DNA of 55,469 nt, taken from Desulfobacteraceae bacterium (GTDB lineage Bacteria; Desulfobacterota; Desulfobacteria; Desulfobacterales; Desulfosalsimonadaceae). Both the position numbers and the translations under genes were made by a program. The stretch spans positions 1 through 55,469 of the forward strand of contig JABZFM010000025.1 of NCBI GenBank assembly GCA_014237465.1. The letters run 5' to 3'. The stretch's first letter is position 1, and every line of letters starts with the position of its first letter. The notes under the pieces are model-generated. The model was not told where the DNA came from, made no database searches, and was given only the letters and a program-made list of their open reading frames with translations. Below, piece after piece: positions 1-9,659 of this stretch.

Positions 1-3000
1 ATCTGCTGTTTGACGTGATTCCACGAACCCGCCGCCGGAAAGACTCCCAAGGTTTGTTCTAAAGGTTATTACGGTTCCCTGTGGAACAGGCTGTCCAACA
101 CTGTCTCTTACTGTTGCCGTAATTGCGGTAGAACTGCTTCCGTCAGCAGGAATGCTTTCTAAGTCAGAAGTCAATAAAATACTACCCACTACAAAGGGGG
201 CTTCTTCCACCTGAATATCAACAGAGCCATTGATACTTTGATTGCTGTCAAGAGTTACTTTGATCTGATCAACCCCTTCAAGTATTCCGGCCGCATAAAC
301 CATGGTTGCCTGGCCATTTACGTCCGAAGTCGCACTGGGAGAGGCCAGTCTGCCGCCAGTGTTATTTTGGGTTATCTGAAAATTAAGCCATTCATCTCCC
401 ACCGGATTACCATACTCGTCTGTCAATGTGGCAATCAATGTCACATCACCACTGGGAACAACCGGATTTGGAATAGCCGTGATGGAAATATTGTCAGGTT
501 CTGAAGCCGTCATTATAACATTTTCCTGAGCCGTAAATCCTTCGACATCAGCGGTCACGACCGCAGTTCCGGGGAAAGTGCCGGATTTAAGAGTAATCAT
601 GGCGACTCCGGCCAAATCAGTCGTCACTGTGGGGACAGAAGTAAAACTTCCCAGCGTGGTTGTAAACACAACAGTCTGACCGGGCATTGGTTTATTATCT
701 GTGTCAAGAACGGTTGCCCTTATGACTGATGTGCTGTCCCCGTCTGCAACGATTGGTGAGAGACCGACTGAGACACTGATTGATTTAATTTGCTGCTCTA
801 CTTCCTCAAAATAAAATGGAGATCCCGGAAGGGCACAATTATCGGAATCTTCTATCGACCAGGGAAGCGTAAACGAAAAGGTGGAAAGGGTCTCCGTTCC
901 GGAAACAACGGTACTGGCTGTTAAGGCATCACGGATCCACACGGCTGAAGATTTCATGTAAATCATATCAAAATTCGCCAAACCGTTTTCATCTGTGACC
1001 ACTGTCGCTGGAATAGCACCCGATGCTGAACTGGGCGGGGTCAGCAACCCATCCTGATTGAGATCCTCACCTTCATCGAATATGAGGTTTTTATTTGCAT
1101 CCTCATTTGGCCTTTCCCCTTCGACAACCGGGACACAATACGTAACTATAGCGCCACTCGATGTCACCGTCTTCCTTATTTCCCAAAATCCTGTTCGATA
1201 GTGAGAAGGCCACAGATTAAGAGACACCATGGCTTGATTGACCGGACTGCCATTGGCATCAGTGACAAGGACAGACATGGGGAGCTTGTAAGCGGTATCA
1301 TTATTGATGGATTCGACCTCCGTGCTAAAGCCAATACTAAGGGATGCGGCTTTTCCACTGATGATAATAGACACAGTGTCTGATACGTCTTTATCGATCA
1401 ATTCAGCTTTAATCTGAATACCATCCGCCCCGGCCACTAAAGATCCAGATGTAAAAACAGATGTCGCAATTCCGGAAGAGTCGGAAAAAGCGATGGCCGG
1501 AAATACGTATTCGCCACCACCGGATGGCGTTATTATAGAAAACAAAACAGGCGCGCCTCTTACTACCTGGTTATTGGCGTTAGTGACTTTAGCGGTAAGG
1601 GTCACGGAATTTTTTACATCCTTAGTGCTGGGTGTCACAACAGTAGAAGAAGTTTGAAAAATTATTTTACTGGCTTCACTGGAGGGTGCGGATATAGCAA
1701 CTTTCATGGAGTCCGAAACTGCCGGATCTGCAACCGGATAGACTTGTATGGTTGATGTGCCGGCACTAGCAGCTTTAAAAACTGCAGTCACTGTACCACT
1801 TACTACTGTCTTTTCAATTACTTTTTGCACACTGCCATCCCAGGCCCCGATGGTGGCAGCAAATATCACCTTGTCGTAACCAGGCGATAATACAGTTACT
1901 GTCAGGTCTTCGCCGGTTGACAGGCTAGCCACATCCGTGGCCGGTTCAATGATGCGAAAAGCCTTGTTTGGATCATCCACAAGATATGTTTGTAAGCCAA
2001 TAGCACCCAATGATTCCACCTGCACAACAGCAACGCCAACACCAGTTCCGGTCAAGGTGGACAAAAATTCGCCATTAATGTCTGTTTTGCCAATGGCCGG
2101 CGTAAAGAGCATAGTGCCGGTAGAGTCAGAGGAAAGACTCAAACTGACCGGCGCATCAAATACCGGAGCATTACTCGCATCGTAAACGGCCACTTTAATA
2201 ACCGAAGTATCGTTGATTTCAAGACTAGTTTCCCCTTCAGCGGAAATCACAAGATAGGTACCTGTGACCTGAATCGGAATCTGTTTAGATCCCAACCCAT
2301 CCACTTTTGCCTCAATGGTTACAACCTGGTTTCTTTTGTCTCCAACTCCCGAAGAAAATTGTACAATCGCCTCGCCTTTTTCATTCGCTAACAGAGAAGA
2401 AGCACTTAGCTGACCAGCACCTGAGGTACCATCACCTGAAGTGGTGCTGAAAAATACAGTTACCCCAGCAACCGGGGCTCTGTCTTTATCCAGAACAACA
2501 GCTATAATATCTGCACTGTCGGAATTGTCGGAATTTACTGAATTTGTTGACGAACCAAGGGTAAGATATTCTGGTAAAATGATAATGTTCCCAGTAAAGG
2601 AAATATTTATATTTTGCGTAATTTGATTGGATGATGCCGTTATAATACCCTCTCCTGTATCATTTTCAGCAATCAGGGAAACCACCAAAAAACCTGAATC
2701 ATCCGTCGTGCTTTGTTGATATTCCTTATTTCCGTTTTGAAACATTCCCAATGTAGTATTTAGCTTGACGGAGGTCCCCATATCAACTGCATTACCTGAT
2801 GAATCGCTAAGCGTTATTAAAATTGCAGTTGAACTGCTGCCGTCAGCCGGTAGGCTTTCATTTTCGAGACTGAGGCTTATCACTGCCGTTTGCCCAGGAA
2901 CGCCTCCGGGAGGGCTGTCCTCACCGCATCCTATAAGTATTAATGCAAGAAAACTTATAAGGATAATCCGAAAAGTCATCTTTGCATACGTATGTTTCAT
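1..3000 (-). CDS. Large Ig-like-domain surface lipoprotein (C-terminus outside window)
   Basis: One uninterrupted minus-strand frame of exactly 1000 codons runs from an ATG at 3000 to the left edge and continues beyond it. An AAGGA ribosome site precedes the ATG. The N-terminus (MKHTYAKMTFRIILISFLA, then LILIGCGED) is a lipoprotein signal with Cys at about residue 24. The rest is a series of bacterial Ig-like (Big_1, invasin/intimin-type) repeats. Each carries a motif such as LPADGSSSTAI, IPADGSSSTAI or IVADGDSTSVI, followed by a TLGxF-type strand and a TDxxGxA turn. Around nucleotides 1040-1110 there is an acidic DANKNLIFDEGEDLNQDG insert that resembles a calcium-binding loop. Such proteins are typically surface stalks or adhesins; the ligand cannot be inferred. 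It lies 75 bp downstream of pilQ on the same strand, so co-transcription with the pilus operon is plausible. Confidence 0.85.
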   Translation of the reverse strand, partial: MKHTYAKMTFRIILISFLALILIGCGEDSPPGGVPGQTAVISLSLENESLPADGSSSTAILITLSDSSGNAVDMGTSVKLNTTLGMFQNGNKEYQQSTTDDSGFLVVSLIAENDTGEGIITASSNQITQNINISFTGNIIILPEYLTLGSSTNSVNSDNSDSADIIAVVLDKDRAPVAGVTVFFSTTSGDGTSGAGQLSASSLLANEKGEAIVQFSSGVGDKRNQVVTIEAKVDGLGSKQIPIQVTGTYLVISAEGETSLEINDTSVIKVAVYDASNAPVFDAPVSLSLSSDSTGTMLFTPAIGKTDINGEFLSTLTGTGVGVAVVQVESLGAIGLQTYLVDDPNKAFRIIEPATDVASLSTGEDLTVTVLSPGYDKVIFAATIGAWDGSVQKVIEKTVVSGTVTAVFKAASAGTSTIQVYPVADPAVSDSMKVAISAPSSEASKIIFQTSSTVVTPSTKDVKNSVTLTAKVTNANNQVVRGAPVLFSIITPSGGGEYVFPAIAFSDSSGIATSVFTSGSLVAGADGIQIKAELIDKDVSDTVSIIISGKAASLSIGFSTEVESINNDTAYKLPMSVLVTDANGSPVNQAMVSLNLWPSHYRTGFWEIRKTVTSSGAIVTYCVPVVEGERPNEDANKNLIFDEGEDLNQDGLLTPPSSASGAIPATVVTDENGLANFDMIYMKSSAVWIRDALTASTVVSGTETLSTFSFTLPWSIEDSDNCALPGSPFYFEEVEQQIKSISVSVGLSPIVADGDSTSVIRATVLDTDNKPMPGQTVVFTTTLGSFTSVPTVTTDLAGVAMITLKSGTFPGTAVVTADVEGFTAQENVIMTASEPDNISITAIPNPVVPSGDVTLIATLTDEYGNPVGDEWLNFQITQNNTGGRLASPSATSDVNGQATMVYAAGILEGVDQIKVTLDSNQSINGSVDIQVEEAPFVVGSILLTSDLESIPADGSSSTAITATVRDSVGQPVPQGTVITFRTNLGSLSGGGFVESRQTAD

Positions 3001-3075
3001 GAAAAATTCCTTTCAATTCTAGAAGTGGGGCAATATAACCTGATCGCTAAAAAACATTTAAATATAATCTCTTTA

Positions 3076-5493
3076 TCAATTTTCAGCTTGAACCATCCCT
3101 CGCTGCTCAAGCTGAACGATTTTCGGAGTTAAGAAAATCAACAGCTCAAGGTTGCTATTGTCGACTTTTTTACTCTTAAACAACCAGCCTATCATGGGGA
3201 TTTCTTTTAATATCGGAAATCCGCTTTCCTGCATGGTTTCAGAAATTTTGGCCACTCCGCCAATCACAACCGTATCCCCATCATCAACGAGAAGCAAAGT
3301 TTCAGCTTCATTGGTTGACGTAATTGGATAGCCTAATGGTTCCGTAAATCCAATGATTTCATTTTTAGTGGTTAAAACATGCAATGAAATCCGGTGGTCA
3401 GGGGTGACATGGGGCGTAACTTCAAGCAGCAAATCGACATCTTCAAAATTTATTTCCACCGACCCATCTTCGATGGTCGGATACGGAATCCGCTGACCCT
3501 GCTTAATCATTGCTTTTTGGTTATCCAGGGTTAAAATTTTGGGCGATGAAATAATTTTACCTTGACCTTCCTGTTCCATGGTGCGAAGCGCCGCATCAAG
3601 TACTATCGGGGTTCCCCACGCCTGCAGCCGAGTGAAGTTTACGCCAAGAGTGGTTGCCCCTTGCATACCATTTTCCGCTTGATCTGCATAAAAAGCAGTA
3701 CCTGGAAGATTCATTGCAAAATTATATGAATACTGGCCATCCAGGCCGGATTTGTAAATATCCTCGCCACTGACTGACCAGGCGACACCAAATTCACGAC
3801 CGAAATCGTCATTTACTTCTACAATTCTGGCCTCGATGAGAACCTGCGGGGTGACTTTGTCAATCTGGGAAATTATTTCTCTGGCCTTACGAAGCTTGGC
3901 CCGGGTATCGGTAATGATAATCTGATTGTTTCGGGCATCAACGGTTATGTTTCCCCGTTCTTTGGTTAATATCTCTTGAATATGCGGCAGAATTTCACTG
4001 TGAGCATTCGCATAATTGATGGGAATATATTCAGTTACAAGGGGTTCCAATGTTTTTTCCTGTTCCCTGCGTTCCCGAATGGCTTCAATTTTTTTCTGCT
4101 GAGCCACCTCTTCCGCGCTTAAGGTTGCAACGGTTGCGATGCGTATAATATCATCCTGCTCGACTTTACCGAGTTGATTCATCTGTAAAATCAAATCAAG
4201 TACCTGGTCCCAGGGGGCCGGCTTTTCAAGCGAAATGGTAACTTCCCCGGTCACATTTTTGTCAACTGCGTAATTCTTTCCACTGACCTGCTGCAGAATT
4301 CGAAAAACATTTTTTATATCTGTTTTATAAAAATCAAGCGCAATTTTCTGACCGGTATACTCTTTCTTGCCACCTAACATATCTTTGTATGTATCTTCAA
4401 CGACAGCCTGTTCTTTTGCCTGCGCTTCCGGAACCTGAACAGAATAAGTTACTTCTTCTAAAACCTGCTGCCAGGGCGGCAAATTTGCTGATTCAAATGG
4501 CCGAGGACCAATTGAAGATGGATCAAAAGTTATTGTTAACAGATTATCTTCGGCAACCGGCCGGTAGGGTACCCACTCCCGGAGCTCAACGATAAGGTCT
4601 GTCGCATTTTTTATATCTGTTGCCTGAATCGGGCTGATGCGGTCAACAGCGCTTTCAAACCGTGTCGTAATTAAAGGTCGGTGGCGACGGTATTCTGGAA
4701 GCCGGCTGTTATAAACTCTGACTTTTAATGTTCGTTCAGCTATTTTTTGGATGTCAAATTCCACCGGAAAATCCGTACCAACGATAATCATTGATTTTCC
4801 GGACTCCTGGGTTGAAAAATCGATCCGGTTAATAACGGCTGCTTCTTTATTTACTTCTGAAGTGACAATCTTTTCCGATTCCTCTTGTTCACCAACAACT
4901 GCTTTTTTTTCTGTTGTTTTTTCCTCTGTCACTTCAGAGGAGCCGGCAACAACCGGTGTATTTAAAGAACTTTCTTCTTTGACCGCCGACATTTCGCTTG
5001 ATTCAATAGCCTGATTTTCTTCAGTTGAGACCGTACTCGGGCGCAGAAATACGATATTAAGATTTGTACCTTCCTTCTTCACATCATAAGGAAGATCTTC
5101 CTTTAATCCTATTTCAAGCCGGGTGTTTTTCTGGTCTGATGACAGAGAAGGAATTATTGTCTTTATTATTTCACTGTCCGGCCTAAGTTCAGGAGGAATT
5201 TCTCCAAGCGTTGTTTCCGGAAACAATAATATCACTCCCAGCGGATCATGCTGTTTGACGGAAGTATAATTCAGTTGTTTGTTGGCACTGATAATCACAC
5301 TTTCAGAATCAGCTGAAACAACTGTATTTATGCCGGTTATTATCTTTTGTGGATCCGCTTTCACCGATTCTGCATCTTTTTTTCCCGACATGGACGCGCA
5401 ACCGGCAGAAAGCAATAAAAGGATCGACAAAAATAAACAACAAATCGACCGCCCGAAATTTTTTCCCGATATCATGCGACTACAATCATACAT
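3076..5493 (-). CDS. pilQ: Type IV pilus secretin PilQ
   Basis: Outer-membrane secretin through which the type IV pilus is extruded. The 805-residue protein starts with a lipoprotein signal (LLLLSAGC, Cys32). Two AMIN-like peptidoglycan-binding regions follow (about 60-150 and 220-325), separated by a low-complexity Glu/Ser/Lys linker. Next come an STN/N0 domain (about 380-450, GQKIALDFYKTDIKNVFRIL), an N1 secretin_N domain (about 487-545) and the C-terminal secretin barrel (about 550-795, VLIEARIVEVNDDFGREFGV and GGVAKISE). The length is normal for PilQ. The first ATG is chosen because GGAGAG sits seven bases before it. It is the last pil gene of pilMNOPQ, 15 bp after pilP. Confidence 0.95.
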   Translation of the reverse strand: MYDCSRMISGKNFGRSICCLFLSILLLLSAGCASMSGKKDAESVKADPQKIITGINTVVSADSESVIISANKQLNYTSVKQHDPLGVILLFPETTLGEIPPELRPDSEIIKTIIPSLSSDQKNTRLEIGLKEDLPYDVKKEGTNLNIVFLRPSTVSTEENQAIESSEMSAVKEESSLNTPVVAGSSEVTEEKTTEKKAVVGEQEESEKIVTSEVNKEAAVINRIDFSTQESGKSMIIVGTDFPVEFDIQKIAERTLKVRVYNSRLPEYRRHRPLITTRFESAVDRISPIQATDIKNATDLIVELREWVPYRPVAEDNLLTITFDPSSIGPRPFESANLPPWQQVLEEVTYSVQVPEAQAKEQAVVEDTYKDMLGGKKEYTGQKIALDFYKTDIKNVFRILQQVSGKNYAVDKNVTGEVTISLEKPAPWDQVLDLILQMNQLGKVEQDDIIRIATVATLSAEEVAQQKKIEAIRERREQEKTLEPLVTEYIPINYANAHSEILPHIQEILTKERGNITVDARNNQIIITDTRAKLRKAREIISQIDKVTPQVLIEARIVEVNDDFGREFGVAWSVSGEDIYKSGLDGQYSYNFAMNLPGTAFYADQAENGMQGATTLGVNFTRLQAWGTPIVLDAALRTMEQEGQGKIISSPKILTLDNQKAMIKQGQRIPYPTIEDGSVEINFEDVDLLLEVTPHVTPDHRISLHVLTTKNEIIGFTEPLGYPITSTNEAETLLLVDDGDTVVIGGVAKISETMQESGFPILKEIPMIGWLFKSKKVDNSNLELLIFLTPKIVQLEQRGMVQAEN

Positions 5494-5508
5494 GTTTAAC
5501 TCTCCAGG

Positions 5509-6231
5509 TTATTGCTGAAGTTTCATTTCTCTTTCACGTACAGAGATTTTCCCAAAAACGTCTAAATACTTTTCTTCAACCATTATTCGATCTTTAAATA
5601 TTCTGGAAACCTGACCGCCTTTATTACCAATGTATGTACCTTCATTGATAACATATCCTTTGCCGGAAACCTCCTGAACAAGGGCTCTTGTTTTTGTCGG
5701 AGTCCGTAAAACTGCGGTCAGTCTCAGCTGACTCAAGTCAATTTTTTCCAAAGGAGTCCGGGGGACACGTCGCTTTAGCTTAGCCTTTTCATCGATTGTA
5801 ACTTCAGGTTCCGGCTTCCGGAGAAAGGGTTCAAAGGGATCAACACGTCCCTTTCGGCTGTAAAAACGTTCTTTCTTACCGATTAACGCGGATACTTCTT
5901 CTCTGATCGCGGCTTCAGACATTTCTTCAGACACATCACCGCCATTCTCCGGCCCTCCGGTTGCTGGAATTTGAACCTGAGTATCCAGCTGAGTTTCCGG
6001 CTGAGTATCCGGCAGAATTTTCGGCACTGCGGCGATCTTTATTTCAGCTTCTTTAACTGCAAAGCCTGAAGAAACCGAATCAGAAGTTTTCACAATTTTT
6101 TCAGGCCGTACAATTTTCACATGATTACTGATATATCGTACCGCATCAGATGCATCCGCATCTTGACCATGCCCTGAAAAACAAACTCCCAAAAAAAGAA
6201 TAGATATTACACAACTATAAATTTTACACAT
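5509..6231 (-). CDS. pilP: Type IV pilus assembly protein PilP
   Basis: PilP links the inner-membrane PilN/PilO complex to the N0 domain of the PilQ secretin in the periplasm. The 240-residue protein has an N-terminal hydrophobic segment (about 4-18) that acts as a signal; a Cys at residue 17 could be lipidated, but the lipobox (FLGVC) is not canonical. A long disordered linker follows, rich in Pro, Gln and Thr, with a short QPETQLDTQVQ repeat. The C-terminal PilP beta-domain (about 155-235) is clear: LEKIDLSQLRLTAVLRT, ALVQEVSGKGYVINEGTYIG and GGQVSRI. It lies between pilO and pilQ with short spacers, and no internal terminator is visible. Confidence 0.93.
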   Translation of the reverse strand: MCKIYSCVISILFLGVCFSGHGQDADASDAVRYISNHVKIVRPEKIVKTSDSVSSGFAVKEAEIKIAAVPKILPDTQPETQLDTQVQIPATGGPENGGDVSEEMSEAAIREEVSALIGKKERFYSRKGRVDPFEPFLRKPEPEVTIDEKAKLKRRVPRTPLEKIDLSQLRLTAVLRTPTKTRALVQEVSGKGYVINEGTYIGNKGGQVSRIFKDRIMVEEKYLDVFGKISVREREMKLQQ

Positions 6232-6244
6232 AATTTATCTTCTT

Positions 6245-6913
6245 TTATTTCTTTTTCTTTTTTTTGCCTTTCCCCTTAGCATCGTCATCGGATGCAGGCG
6301 GGGGGGATTCCACAAATTTATATGTTTCAGCAGTGCATGCTATATTTAAGCCAGACCCAGGCACAGATCCCTTTTTTCCCTTTTGGGAAATTTGTATATC
6401 AAACTTTTTAATATTAACAATTCTGGACATTCCAGCCAGTTGATCAAAAAAAACACCCAGGTCATGATAGGAACCGGATAAATTCATTGTTACAGGAAGT
6501 TCCGCATAAAACTCTTTCATTGTTTCGGGTTCGGGTTTAAATAGCAAAAAAGTAAGACCGGCATCTTTTCCAACCTGAGAAATACCTGTCAGCAGAGAAG
6601 GAACCTCATCGGTTACCGGCAGGGCTTTTGCGACAACATTAAACTTTGCCTGGGCTGCTTCCAGTTTTTTTTGAAATTTAGCATATTGTTGAGCACTTTT
6701 TTTTGTTTCTTTTAACTTTTCCTCCTGCTGAGCAATTTCTTTTTTTAATTTATTTATGTCTTCATATTTCGGCATATACAGAAAATATACAAAGACACCA
6801 ACGATCAATGCAACCAACACGCAGCATATAATAATTCTCTGAACTTTTGTAAGTTCACTAATTTGTTTAATCAGCGGCTCAATAGAATTTAATGAGATAT
6901 CAATTTTTTTCAT
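6245..6913 (-). CDS. pilO: Type IV pilus assembly protein PilO
   Basis: Inner-membrane alignment subcomplex protein that pairs with PilN. The 222-residue protein has a short cytoplasmic N-terminus, one transmembrane helix (about 25-47, IIICCVLVALIVGVFVYFLY), a periplasmic coiled coil (about 52-100, rich in Lys/Glu/Gln) and a ferredoxin-like PilO domain (GISQVGKDAGLTFLLFKPEPE, AELPVTMNLSGSYHDLGVFF). An unusual poly-lysine tail (KGKGKKKKKK) ends the protein. The gene lies 13 bp before pilP and 24 bp after pilN, in the standard M-N-O-P-Q order. Confidence 0.93.
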   Translation of the reverse strand: MKKIDISLNSIEPLIKQISELTKVQRIIICCVLVALIVGVFVYFLYMPKYEDINKLKKEIAQQEEKLKETKKSAQQYAKFQKKLEAAQAKFNVVAKALPVTDEVPSLLTGISQVGKDAGLTFLLFKPEPETMKEFYAELPVTMNLSGSYHDLGVFFDQLAGMSRIVNIKKFDIQISQKGKKGSVPGSGLNIACTAETYKFVESPPPASDDDAKGKGKKKKKK

Positions 6914-6937
6914 TTCTTCTTTCGCCTTTTCCTTGCC

Positions 6938-7525
6938 TTAATTAGGCTTTCCAGCCGATTTTGATTCAGAGTCTATTGTTTTCGGTACAGGCTTTTTGCA
7001 TTTAATATTAAACTGTTTCATATCAACATTGTATTTATTCACTTGTTGAGAGCTTGCCAGATCAACATCCGAAAACAAGCCGGACCGTTCAAGACGAAGC
7101 ATAAATACTGCAACTGTTTCATTATCCAGAGCGACACCTTCAAGCGTCAGATTTGCATCGTCAGAAATGAGCCGTGTTAACTGCATGCGCCCGGGAATTA
7201 TCGTTTCCGTCATTTTTGCCAGAAGCTTTGGCGGTTTTTCCCGATACTCTTTAAGCTGATTAACGATTTCAATCTGTTTATTGAGTGTATCAAGTTTTTT
7301 CTTTATTTCCTCCACCTGCCTGGCTTTTTCTTCATAAATGGCGACTTCTTTTTTTAAGTTGTCCAGGTTGTTTGACAGCTTTTCTTCTCTCGAACTCAAA
7401 TAGCTATTGAACACACCTAACACAACAATTAAAAGGACAAAAGACAATAGAAAAATTGATACCTGTTTTCGAATATTTTCTTTGGATCTTGCTGCCCGGT
7501 AGGGTAATAAATTGATACGTATCAT
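6938..7525 (-). CDS. pilN: Type IV pilus assembly protein PilN
   Basis: PilN binds cytoplasmic PilM through its conserved N-terminal peptide and pairs with PilO in the inner membrane. The 195-residue protein begins MIRINLLPYRAARSK, which carries the INLLP motif that docks on PilM. A transmembrane helix follows (about 24-44), then a coiled coil (about 48-105) and a small periplasmic ferredoxin-like domain (about 110-180). Its ATG overlaps the pilM stop in an ATGA arrangement, indicating translational coupling. Confidence 0.94.
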   Translation of the reverse strand: MIRINLLPYRAARSKENIRKQVSIFLLSFVLLIVVLGVFNSYLSSREEKLSNNLDNLKKEVAIYEEKARQVEEIKKKLDTLNKQIEIVNQLKEYREKPPKLLAKMTETIIPGRMQLTRLISDDANLTLEGVALDNETVAVFMLRLERSGLFSDVDLASSQQVNKYNVDMKQFNIKCKKPVPKTIDSESKSAGKPN

Positions 7526-8577
7526 TTGTCGTCCACTCTTCTGATTGCAAGCCCCGTCGAAATAGCGGCCTGAGGTGCTAGCTGTTTCAGATAAGCATCA
7601 TCCAACTGCTCACTGGTTATATTTATTTTCTCAAAGGGATTTATTATTTTTACTTCAGCCGACGACTGCATGGCCAGCAGCTCTCTGAATTCTTTGATAT
7701 TCGCAGCTCCCCCACTTAAAACAATCTGCTTGATCCGTTCATCCGGGTTGGTTGAATAGAAAAAATCAAGCGCACGCCGGATTTCATCACACCAGTCAGA
7801 GACGCTGGATGAGATAATTTCCCTGAGTTCTTCAGTTGATAGTTTATCCGGTTTATCACTGTGCATGATATCTTCAGCTTCAGTCATCGTGCAGTTCGCG
7901 ATTGAAACAATCCGTTGATAAATCTGGTTACAGCCGAGAGACACATCACGCATAAAAACCGATGTATTGTTTTTCAAAATATTGACCGATGTTTTACTCG
8001 CGCCGATATCAATCAGCGCAACATTTTCTCCCTGAGCACCGTAATTGAATTCATATATATTCTGTAGTGCAAATGCATCGATATCAATGATACATAAATT
8101 AAGGCCCGCCATATCGATAAGATTGATATAGTCGTTGACCATATCTTTTTTCGCGGCAACCAGCAGAACATTCATCTGGTTCGGGTTATGCTCGGCTTCT
8201 CCCAGGATCTGGAAATCAAGATTAACATCATTTATATCAAAAGGGATATACTGCTCGGCCTCAAAGTTGATGGACTCATGAAGCTGATCTTCCGGCATAT
8301 TCTGTATAGTGATATTCTTGACGATGACAGAATAACCGCCAATGGAAATCGCAACGTTATGCTGCTTTATGTTATAATTCTGGTAAAGTTGACGAATAGC
8401 ATTCGCCACATTCTGGTGGTCCTTGACAACCCCTTCTTCTATCGCCCCGGGGTCAATGTCAATGGTTCCAAACTTTTTTAGAGTCCATCCTTTTTTGGCC
8501 TCCGTGACTTCCGCCACCTTAATAGTACGGGATCCGATATCCAGTCCGACAACTTCATTTTTGGGTCCAAATAGCAT
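7522..8577 (-). CDS. pilM: Type IV pilus assembly ATPase-like protein PilM
   Basis: Actin/FtsA-like cytoplasmic protein of the pilus alignment complex. Nucleotide-binding motifs are visible: VVGLDIGSRTIKVAEV (phosphate 1), ALIDIGASKTSVNIL (phosphate 2) and IVLSGGAANIKEF (adenosine motif). The frame is open upstream to 8622, but the better start is the ATG at 8577 (MLFGPKNEVVGLDIG). It has a GGTGGA ribosome site and gives 352 residues, the usual PilM size. It is the first gene of pilMNOPQ, with a long AT-rich upstream region that probably holds the operon promoter. Confidence 0.94.
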   Translation of the reverse strand: MLFGPKNEVVGLDIGSRTIKVAEVTEAKKGWTLKKFGTIDIDPGAIEEGVVKDHQNVANAIRQLYQNYNIKQHNVAISIGGYSVIVKNITIQNMPEDQLHESINFEAEQYIPFDINDVNLDFQILGEAEHNPNQMNVLLVAAKKDMVNDYINLIDMAGLNLCIIDIDAFALQNIYEFNYGAQGENVALIDIGASKTSVNILKNNTSVFMRDVSLGCNQIYQRIVSIANCTMTEAEDIMHSDKPDKLSTEELREIISSSVSDWCDEIRRALDFFYSTNPDERIKQIVLSGGAANIKEFRELLAMQSSAEVKIINPFEKINITSEQLDDAYLKQLAPQAAISTGLAIRRVDDK

Positions 8578-9659
8578 GATTACTATCCACCATAAATTGA
8601 AATAAATTGATGACCGACGCACAACCTCCCAGTCAAACCCGGAACCGTTGATGCTGAAAGGACTGTTCCTAAACTATAAACTACTGAAATAATAATACCT
8701 GAAATTGAATTGCAATAGAAAGTGATATTTTCACAGATAAAAAGATATTTTTGTTTAAAAAGATGGGCTTTTTGTTTCAAGGCACTTACCTAAACTGGCC
8801 GCAGTAGAGACAGCCTTTATTTTTAAATATTAATGCCAGATAAATACGCTAAAGCAAGCGACAATCAAGTTGAGAAGCAGAGCTTGTCATCCACATACGG
8901 CTATAACCTTACGTTAAATTATTGTTATGTCAAGGAAATTATAAAAAAAAAAATTAATGGAATTTATTTTGTGCCTCATATCGAATAAAAACCACTATAT
9001 ATTGTGCATTGCTTATATCAACTACACTGAATTGAATTGAATAAGGGACATAGAATTTTCTAATGTACCGGTTCAGAATAGCCTTTTTCAGTGTAAAGAT
9101 TTTTATCAAATAGGATACATGGGTGTATGCACAGGATAGTTTTTCTGTTGTAAATGGTATTTTAATAATTTTCGAGTCCCTAAGCAGTCTATCATTTCTG
9201 TTTTAAATATTGTTCGGTTCAGATTAAATCGAGCTACTCTTGCGTTTTGATAATATATTTGCAAGAGAAATGCCAATAATGAGGCTTTTTATTTTTTGAT
9301 AATATTTTTATGAATAATATCAGCTTTAGCACAGGAAACGGACCACTGATTTTGAAACGACACCTCATTTCAAGACAAATTTTTTTTAAAATCAGATACT
9401 TATGGTTTTAAATAGGATTATTTAAGGCATAAAAAATGTTTATTGTGATAGGCCCGGAAAAAATAAAAAAATGGTTTTAATGGGATTGTATATAAAATAA
9501 TAACTTTTAATGCGGGCAAAAGTGTGCCTTTTTGTGTACATTTATATGAAAAAGTATAATCTGGACGGGGAAAAATGAAGTGTGCCAGATGTGATGTTTT
9601 TGGGGGTATTATTTTTTCATAACCGAACAATCTGCCCCATCAGAATTAAGGCAAAAACA
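8578..9659. other. 1.1 kb AT-rich intergenic region upstream of pilM
   Basis: No convincing gene is seen in this gap between pilM and the HD-GYP regulator, both on the minus strand. Short open frames exist (for example 9418-9630, minus) but lack a ribosome site, domain signal or sensible composition. The stretch is strongly AT-rich with many A/T runs. The clearest structure is a CTCTTGC/GCAAGAG inverted repeat at 9237-9243 and 9261-9267. It should contain the pilM promoter; no confident sigma-54 or sigma-70 box pair could be fixed. Confidence 0.5.

Noticed and set aside
8583-8780. 65-codon minus-strand frame overlapping the pilM start
   Set aside because: Overlaps the pilM ribosome site region, with no family signal.
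9510-9530. Sigma-54-like GGCAC...TTGC on the minus strand
   Set aside because: The distance between the GG and GC elements is one base too short for a -24/-12 promoter, and it points away from any start within reach.
9418-9630. 70-codon minus-strand frame
   Set aside because: No ribosome site, atypical composition and no domain; likely a chance frame in AT-rich DNA.
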